The notes under the pieces: model-generated | Told to the model about the DNA's origin: nothing | Database searches by the model: none | The model's input: the letters and a program-made list of their open reading frames with translations, nothing else | Program-made: the position numbers and the translations under genes | In this document: positions 59,405 to 64,000 of the stretch, piece after piece | Layout of the letters: the number at the start of each line of letters is the position of its first letter | Numbering within the stretch: the first letter of the stretch is position 1 | Source: Variovorax sp. Root318D1 | GTDB taxonomy: Bacteria; Pseudomonadota; Gammaproteobacteria; Burkholderiales; Burkholderiaceae_C | Length of the DNA stretch: 64,000 bases | Reading direction: 5' to 3' | Assembly (NCBI RefSeq): GCF_001424835.1 | Contig: NZ_LMCQ01000023.1 | Span: 65,471 to 129,470, forward strand

Positions 59405-59944
59405 TCAATCCGCGTCAGGCGGTAGCACCAGCGGTCCGCAGTTCTCGTCGGTGACGAACACGGCCACCAGCTTGGCGGGACGCACGGGATCGGGGTTTTC
59501 CGCAAACATATGCAGCGTGCGTGGCGGCTCGAAGAAGGTCTCGCCGGTCTTGTAGGTGCCCACCGGCCCGCCGCCCAACTGGGAGCGGATCGTGCCTTCG
59601 AGAATGATCGCGGTCACCGAGCCCGGATGCCGATGGGCCGGCGAATAGGCGAGCGGCGGAAAGTCGACGAGAACCGTGGTGACCGACTTTCCCGGCACGT
59701 TGGGCAGCGATTCGCAAGAGAGAACCTTGGATGAAATCGCGGGCCTGGCATCGGCGCCCGAGCCCGCGGGCGCCGGGGCGGAAGAGAACATCGGTCGGGC
59801 CACGCTGCTGCACACGTCGGCGAACCATTGCGCCGCTTCCTGCCGGTTGCCGTTGGGCATCAGCGCCCAGCCTGCGGCCAGCACGAGCGAAAGCGCCGCG
59901 ATCCCGCTCCCCAGCGGGATGCGATGAAGCCGGGCCGGCTTCAC
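59405..59944 (-). CDS. Membrane-anchored cupin domain protein
   Basis: A 179-residue protein with a GTG start at 59944 that overlaps the stop of the upstream gene as GTGA. A hydrophobic helix (IPLGSGIAALSLVLAAGWAL, about residues 9-28) anchors or exports it. The C-terminal 110 residues are a cupin: AHRHPGSVTAIILEGTIRSQLGG gives the first metal-binding His pair and Glu, and FEPPRTLHMFAEN the last His. Small proteins like this often bind a metal and act on small ligands or act as sensors. It is coupled to the NAD-dependent epimerase-like gene, suggesting one shared pathway. Confidence 0.75.
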   Translation of the reverse strand: MKPARLHRIPLGSGIAALSLVLAAGWALMPNGNRQEAAQWFADVCSSVARPMFSSAPAPAGSGADARPAISSKVLSCESLPNVPGKSVTTVLVDFPPLAYSPAHRHPGSVTAIILEGTIRSQLGGGPVGTYKTGETFFEPPRTLHMFAENPDPVRPAKLVAVFVTDENCGPLVLPPDAD

Positions 59945-60705
59945 GATGCCACTCCCTGGCGCTGCCGCTCCCGCTGGCGCAGCCGCAGCGATGCGTGCCA
60001 ACCGAGTTCGCGCTTCGCCTTTTCGCTGCTGACGTCGGGACTGTCCTCGGCGATGTTGAAGATGCCGCCGCCTTCGGCATGCCGCAGCGCCAGCACCGCC
60101 GCCCAAGCCGCGGCCTCCACGTGGACGGGACATGTGCCCTTGGGGCCGGCATTCCATGTGCCCGGCCCGTAGAACTGCCCGTAGCGCAGCACCGTGGCCG
60201 TGAGGCCCGCGGCGGCGAGCACGCTGCGCTCGAGCGCAGCCACCCCATCCACGCTGACGCGGCGGGGGCCTTCGGCCTCGAGATCGAGCGCGTGTTCTTC
60301 GACGTGGGGCAGCGGACCCGGTGCGTACATCCAGGCGATGCTCTGCGCCACCAGCCGGCGGCTGCCGGCGGCCAGCGCAGCGGCCACGAGGTTTCGCGTG
60401 CCTTCGGTGCGCACGCGAGCATTGCGATGGGCGGCATCGGCCATCAGCTTGGGATCGAGGTCGGGCGGCAGGTCGGTGAGCTGGTGGATCACGGCCGTCG
60501 GCGCAATGCGCTTCAGTGCCACTCGCAGAGCTTCGGCATCGAATACGTCGACGACCACCGGCAGCGCGCCGCGCGCCTCCAGCGCATGCGCGCGCTCGGC
60601 GCGCCGGGTGCTTCCATACACGGTGTAGCCCGTGTCGATCAACAGCGGGACCAGCATGCTGCCAATGGCACCGGCCGCGCCCGCCACGAATATCTTCTCG
60701 CTCAT
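59941..60705 (-). CDS. NAD(P)-dependent epimerase/dehydratase-like protein
   Basis: A 254-residue atypical extended SDR. It begins MSEKIFVAGAAGAIGSMLVPLL with a G-x-x-G-x-x-G variant (GAAGAIG). VVVDVFDAEALRVAL follows the Rossmann pattern and the AQSIAWMYAPG block stands where Ser and Tyr catalytic residues are expected, but the Y-x-x-x-K pair is not clear. It may be a reductase or a binding-only NmrA-like member. Divergent from the MocR regulator at 60802, which is the obvious candidate to control it, and coupled to the cupin gene downstream. Confidence 0.8.
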   Translation of the reverse strand: MSEKIFVAGAAGAIGSMLVPLLIDTGYTVYGSTRRAERAHALEARGALPVVVDVFDAEALRVALKRIAPTAVIHQLTDLPPDLDPKLMADAAHRNARVRTEGTRNLVAAALAAGSRRLVAQSIAWMYAPGPLPHVEEHALDLEAEGPRRVSVDGVAALERSVLAAAGLTATVLRYGQFYGPGTWNAGPKGTCPVHVEAAAWAAVLALRHAEGGGIFNIAEDSPDVSSEKAKRELGWHASLRLRQRERQRQGVAS

Positions 60706-60801
60706 CGCATGTCCTTTCCTCTGATTGGCTGCTCCACGGTTTCAGCTTAGGTGCTCGATGCCACACTCGAAAGAGCCAAGATTCGTCAAAATGAATAGGC
60801 C

Positions 60802-62247
60802 ATGATTCAAAAGAAGTCCTTTTCCGCCGCCGACCTGGAGATCGACCGCGCGGCGCCTGCCCCGCTGTACCGGCAGGTTTACGAGCGCTTCAGGGCGGCC
60901 ATCGAACTTGGGGTGCTTCGCCCGGGCGATCGCGTGGCGTCCGCACGCAGCCTGGCAAGCGAACTGGGCGTGGCGCGGGGCACCATCGAGACGGCCTACA
61001 CCCAGCTTTCCGGCGAAGGCTATTTCTCTCCGCAGGGCCAGGCGGGCACGGTGGTTTCCCCTTCGCTTCCCGTGCGACGGCCGGCGCGCCGCGGGCCTCA
61101 ACGAGGCGGGGCGGCGGCCTTCGGCGAGGCGCTTGCCGAACCCGCCCCGCCGCTCCCATTGCAGCTGGGCATTCCGGCGCTCGACGCCTTTCCGCGCAAG
61201 CTCTGGGCGCGCCTGGCTGCGCGGCGCGTGAGGGCGACGACAGCGGCCGACATGTTCTATGGCGACCCGTCAGGTCACCCGGCGCTGCGCGCGGCCATTG
61301 CGGCCTATCTGCGGGTGTCGCGCGGCGTCTCGTGCCATCCGTCGCAGGTCTTCGTGACCGGCGGCTACCGCGCATCCCTCGCGCTCATCTCGCACACGCT
61401 GCTTGCGAAGGACGATCGCGTTTGGGTGGAAGACCCGGGCTACACGCCAACCCACGAAGTGCTGCGCGGCGCCGGCCAGCTCCCCGTGCCCGTCCCGGTG
61501 GACCACGAAGGCATGGACGTTGCGCGCGGCATGCGCAAGGCAGCAACGGCGAAGATGGCCATCGTCACGCCTTCGCACCAGGCGCCGTTGGGGGTCTCGA
61601 TGTCGCTCGCGCGCCGGCTGCAACTGCTCGACTGGGCCTCCGGGGCAAAGGCCTGGATCGTCGAGGACGACTATGACGGCGAATACCGCTACGCCGGCCC
61701 ACCGCTCCCCGCGCTCAAAAGCCTCGACGGGCACGATCGCGTGCTGTATGCCGGCAGCTTCTCTAAGGTGCTGTATCCCGGCCTTGCGTTGGGCTACGTG
61801 GTGACGCCCGACTCACTGCGCGATGCCTTCGGCGAAGCCGCGGCGACGTGGTCCAACGGAAGCCCGCAGATCACGCAGGCCGTGGTGGCCGACTTCATGC
61901 GCGAAGGCCACTTCTCCCGGCATCTCAAGAAGATGCGCCTGCTCTATGCGCGCCGTCGCGCGATGCTCGCGGCCGCCTTGCGAAAGTCCTTTGGCGAAGA
62001 CGTGCGCATCGATCTGCAGAGCGGCGGCATGCACCTCATCGCGCGCTTCGACCGGCGCGGCGAAAGCGACGAGGAACTGGCGCGTCGTGCGCAGCTTGCG
62101 GGGCTGAACTGCCAGCCGCTGTCACGGCGAGGCACAAAGGCTTTCCGGGGCGAAGGATTGCTGATGGGCTTCACCAATGTCGGCTCCGCCGTGCACGCGC
62201 AGCAGCTTGCAACCGAGCTGCGGGCAGCCTTGGACCGAAGGCCCTGA
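60802..62247 (+). CDS. MocR/PdxR-type GntR regulator with aminotransferase domain
   Basis: A 481-residue regulator. N-terminal GntR winged helix (about 20-90): LYRQVYERFRAAIELGVL, SARSLASELGVARGTIETAYTQL. Then a linker and a fold-type I aminotransferase-like domain (about 125-475) with VTGGYRASLALIS, EDDYDGEYRY and the PLP Lys in YAGSFSKVLYPGLALGY. Such proteins use PLP or an amino-compound adduct as effector and bind direct repeats in divergent promoters. The gene is divergent from the SDR-cupin pair. Ten-base direct repeats (GCCAAGATTC and GCCATGATTC) lie at 60775 and 60799, the second covering the start codon. Confidence 0.92.
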   Translation: MIQKKSFSAADLEIDRAAPAPLYRQVYERFRAAIELGVLRPGDRVASARSLASELGVARGTIETAYTQLSGEGYFSPQGQAGTVVSPSLPVRRPARRGPQRGGAAAFGEALAEPAPPLPLQLGIPALDAFPRKLWARLAARRVRATTAADMFYGDPSGHPALRAAIAAYLRVSRGVSCHPSQVFVTGGYRASLALISHTLLAKDDRVWVEDPGYTPTHEVLRGAGQLPVPVPVDHEGMDVARGMRKAATAKMAIVTPSHQAPLGVSMSLARRLQLLDWASGAKAWIVEDDYDGEYRYAGPPLPALKSLDGHDRVLYAGSFSKVLYPGLALGYVVTPDSLRDAFGEAAATWSNGSPQITQAVVADFMREGHFSRHLKKMRLLYARRRAMLAAALRKSFGEDVRIDLQSGGMHLIARFDRRGESDEELARRAQLAGLNCQPLSRRGTKAFRGEGLLMGFTNVGSAVHAQQLATELRAALDRRP

Positions 62248-62283
62248 GGCCCTGAAGAAGCGCCGGCCTCAAGGCCGGAGGGC

Positions 62284-62405
62284 TCAGTCCGTCGTGTTTT
62301 CCATGCGCTTGGTGAGCGTGCCCGGTTGCAGCCATGTCAGCTTCAACCTCATTGCTCCGGCCTTTATGGGTGCCCACCAGATCGCAGGCACCTCGAATGC
62401 GTGAA
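62284..62405 (-). pseudogene. Beheaded gene: C-terminal 40-residue remnant
   Basis: On the minus strand a frame ending at TGA 62284 encodes about 38 residues of good protein-like sequence (FEVPAIWWAPIKAGAMRL, then KLTWLQPGTLTKRMENTTD). Its codons are mostly GC-ending like the chromosomal genes. Upstream the frame stays open to a TAA near 62487 but loses its protein-like and codon character at about 62405 and has no start codon. The AT-richer sequence to the right leads into a conjugation gene. The simplest view is that insertion of a mobile element cut off the 5' part of a chromosomal gene. Function cannot be told. Confidence 0.4.
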
Positions 62406-62516
62406 GAATTTGGCAACTGCGCCGCAGTCTTATGTGCGGCGACCTATTGCACAACCTGCTGATGCTGCCCTGCCTTGTATAAGCATTTCCTTATTAAAAG
62501 GGAGATGGCGCAGGAT

Positions 62517-64000
62517 ATGAACAAAAGCAAGGTACTTTTCGCGTTGGTGACACTTTTGGGGGTCTTGGCAGGTGGCTGGTTTCTCTCCAATTACCTTGTT
62601 CTGCTCATCCTCGATCTGCGAAATGCACCGCTGACCTGGAACACGTGGTGGCAATATATTCAGGCGGCAAACCTGCCGCAGTACGCACCCTACGCTACCA
62701 AGATCAGGCTCAGCGGCGCCATAGGCTTCGGCGTGCCACTGCTGGGCTGGGCCGCATTGCTCATCCCGCTCTTTCGGGCCAAGGCCGAATCCCTGCACGG
62801 GGACGCCAGCTTCGCAGAACTTTCCGATCTCAAGAAAGCCGGCCTGCTCAAGCAGACCCCGCAAAGCATCCTCATCGGCAAGTACAAAGGCCAGTACCTG
62901 TGGCTGGGCGGCGCTCAGCACGTCATCACGGTCAGTCCGACCCGTTCAGGCAAGACCACCAGCATCGCCATCCCGGTACTGTTGTCGTATTTGCACTCGA
63001 TGGTCGTGCTCGACCTCAAAGGCGAACTGCGCAAAGCCACCAGCGGCTGGCGCGAGACACAGGGTCACACCATCTACGTGTGGGCCCCCTATGACGACCA
63101 GGGAAAGACCCATCGTTTCAACGCCTTCACCCTGCTGGTGGGCATGGATGCGGGCAAGCGCATCGGCGAAATCCAGACCATCGCCGCCATTCTTTACCCG
63201 GACGAGCCTGGCAAAGACCCTTTCTGGACGAGCCAGAGCCGCGCCGCCTTCACCGCCTTCGCCTCATATATGTTCGAGGTGTGGGACAACTGGAGTCGGA
63301 TTCTCGGGCGCGCCCAGGACCCCAACACCAGCGAGAACTTCCCCAGTCTTGAACGCATCCTGCGCCTGTCCAGCGGCGCCGAGGGTCAGGGCACTTTGGC
63401 ATTGCTGAAGGAGATATTGAACAACCCGCAACAGTTCGGCTTCATCAGCGCGCAAACGCGCACCGTCTTTGGCAACCTCGCCGGCCTGGCCGAGCAAACC
63501 TTCTCCTCGGTGATTGCCACCATGCAGGCGCCACTGCAGCAGTTCCTCAGTCCGGTGCTGGCCGCCGCCACCAACGCGACTGACTTCGACATTACCGCCA
63601 TCCGCAAACGCCCGATCACGCTGTACGTCGATATCCCGACCAACAAGCTCGATGAAAGCGGCAAGCTGCTGAACATCTTCTTCAGCAGCGTGATTGGCAA
63701 CAACCTCACCAAGCAACTGGGTGACGAGCCGGATCTGAAATACCAGATGCTCATGCTGATGGACGAATTCACCGCCATGGGGCGCGTGGATGTGTGGGCC
63801 AAGCGCATCTCGATCTCGGCCAGCTACGGTGTGCGCGACCTGTGCATCGTGCAAAGCCGCGCGCAGCTCCGCTCGGCCTACGGCGACAACGACGCACAGA
63901 ACTTCATCACCAACCATGGCGCACAGATCGTGTTTGCGCCACGCGAGCAAAGCGATGCGGCTGAATACAGCGAAATGCTGGGCTACAAGACCATCCGCAA
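62517..64000 (+). CDS. VirD4/TraG type IV coupling protein (partial, runs off right edge)
   Basis: At least 494 residues. Start MNKSKVLFALVTLLG with GGGAGATG-like ribosome site. Two N-terminal membrane helices (about 5-35 and 60-85), then the soluble ATPase: Walker A SPTRSGKTTSIAIPVLL (about 140), VVLDLKGELRKAT, and Walker B LMLMDEFTAMGR (about 415). Coupling proteins link the relaxosome to a type IV secretion channel during conjugation. It is the first gene of a module that continues beyond the window, most likely an integrative conjugative element; codon use is slightly less GC-rich than the chromosomal genes to the left. Confidence 0.93.
   Translation, partial: MNKSKVLFALVTLLGVLAGGWFLSNYLVLLILDLRNAPLTWNTWWQYIQAANLPQYAPYATKIRLSGAIGFGVPLLGWAALLIPLFRAKAESLHGDASFAELSDLKKAGLLKQTPQSILIGKYKGQYLWLGGAQHVITVSPTRSGKTTSIAIPVLLSYLHSMVVLDLKGELRKATSGWRETQGHTIYVWAPYDDQGKTHRFNAFTLLVGMDAGKRIGEIQTIAAILYPDEPGKDPFWTSQSRAAFTAFASYMFEVWDNWSRILGRAQDPNTSENFPSLERILRLSSGAEGQGTLALLKEILNNPQQFGFISAQTRTVFGNLAGLAEQTFSSVIATMQAPLQQFLSPVLAAATNATDFDITAIRKRPITLYVDIPTNKLDESGKLLNIFFSSVIGNNLTKQLGDEPDLKYQMLMLMDEFTAMGRVDVWAKRISISASYGVRDLCIVQSRAQLRSAYGDNDAQNFITNHGAQIVFAPREQSDAAEYSEMLGYKTIR

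Noticed and set aside
62263..62278. Hairpin CCGGCC/GGCCGG after the MocR gene as a terminator
   Set aside because: The stem is good but there is no T run on either strand, so a terminator call is not supported.

Overview
The window is high-GC, densely packed bacterial chromosome. Gene content and style suggest a betaproteobacterium of the Comamonadaceae, most like Variovorax: urt-fmd amide/urea uptake, many solute-binding proteins, MocR and LuxR-type regulators, and GC-rich third codon positions. The genus is an inference from gene content, not a database match.

Region 1 (1-25860, all minus strand) reads as one long operon transcribed from about 25.9 kb leftwards and out of the window. It opens with a 2478-residue NRPS-PKS-aminotransferase hybrid (C remnant-A-T-KS-AT-ACP-aminotransferase) and a 1666-residue NRPS (C-A-T-C-T). 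These are followed by an Sfp-type phosphopantetheinyl transferase and two alpha/beta-hydrolase-fold proteins that resemble the hydrolase pair of exosortase-A polysaccharide loci. Without a break it continues into exopolysaccharide genes: Wza-like export lipoprotein, Wzz/BY-kinase, ExoY-like initiating sugar transferase, GDP-L-fucose synthase, Wzy-like polymerase, glycosyltransferase, a secreted fucosidase-like protein, a second putative glycosyltransferase and a Wzx-like flippase. Several neighbours share 4-base start/stop overlaps. The simplest reading is that a small beta-amino-acyl peptide and a (probably fucose-containing) polysaccharide are made together, perhaps with the peptide attached to the glycan. 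This is the most unusual system in the window.

Region 2 (25861-29245) is looser: about 1.2 kb without a convincing gene, a tRNA-Gly(CCC), two diverged copies of a 66-base intergenic element, a possible 24-residue membrane peptide, two small hypothetical genes that overlap tail to tail, and a ferritin-like diiron protein.

Region 3 (29502-40191) holds housekeeping and transport genes: alaS, a ketopantoate reductase and dadA in one direction; two orphan solute-binding proteins on the other strand; an AraC regulator with a DMT exporter; a soluble histidine kinase; and a secreted Gly-rich/Ala-Thr-Pro-repeat protein.

Region 4 (40249-51860) is a nitrogen module. A LuxR-type response regulator and a transporter-fused (NCS1-like) hybrid histidine kinase lie divergent from urtABCDE-fmdAB, which encodes ABC uptake of urea or short amides plus formamidase. 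Two inverted-repeat elements sit inside the urt operon.

Region 5 (51916-62247) is ordinary metabolism and regulation: GH3 beta-glucosidase, BASS transporter, class II aldolase, HD protein, Crp-family regulator, Peripla_BP_6 protein, SDR-cupin pair and a MocR regulator. From about 62.4 kb to the right edge a VirD4/TraG coupling protein begins, next to what looks like a beheaded gene 3' end. This suggests the border of an integrated conjugative element.
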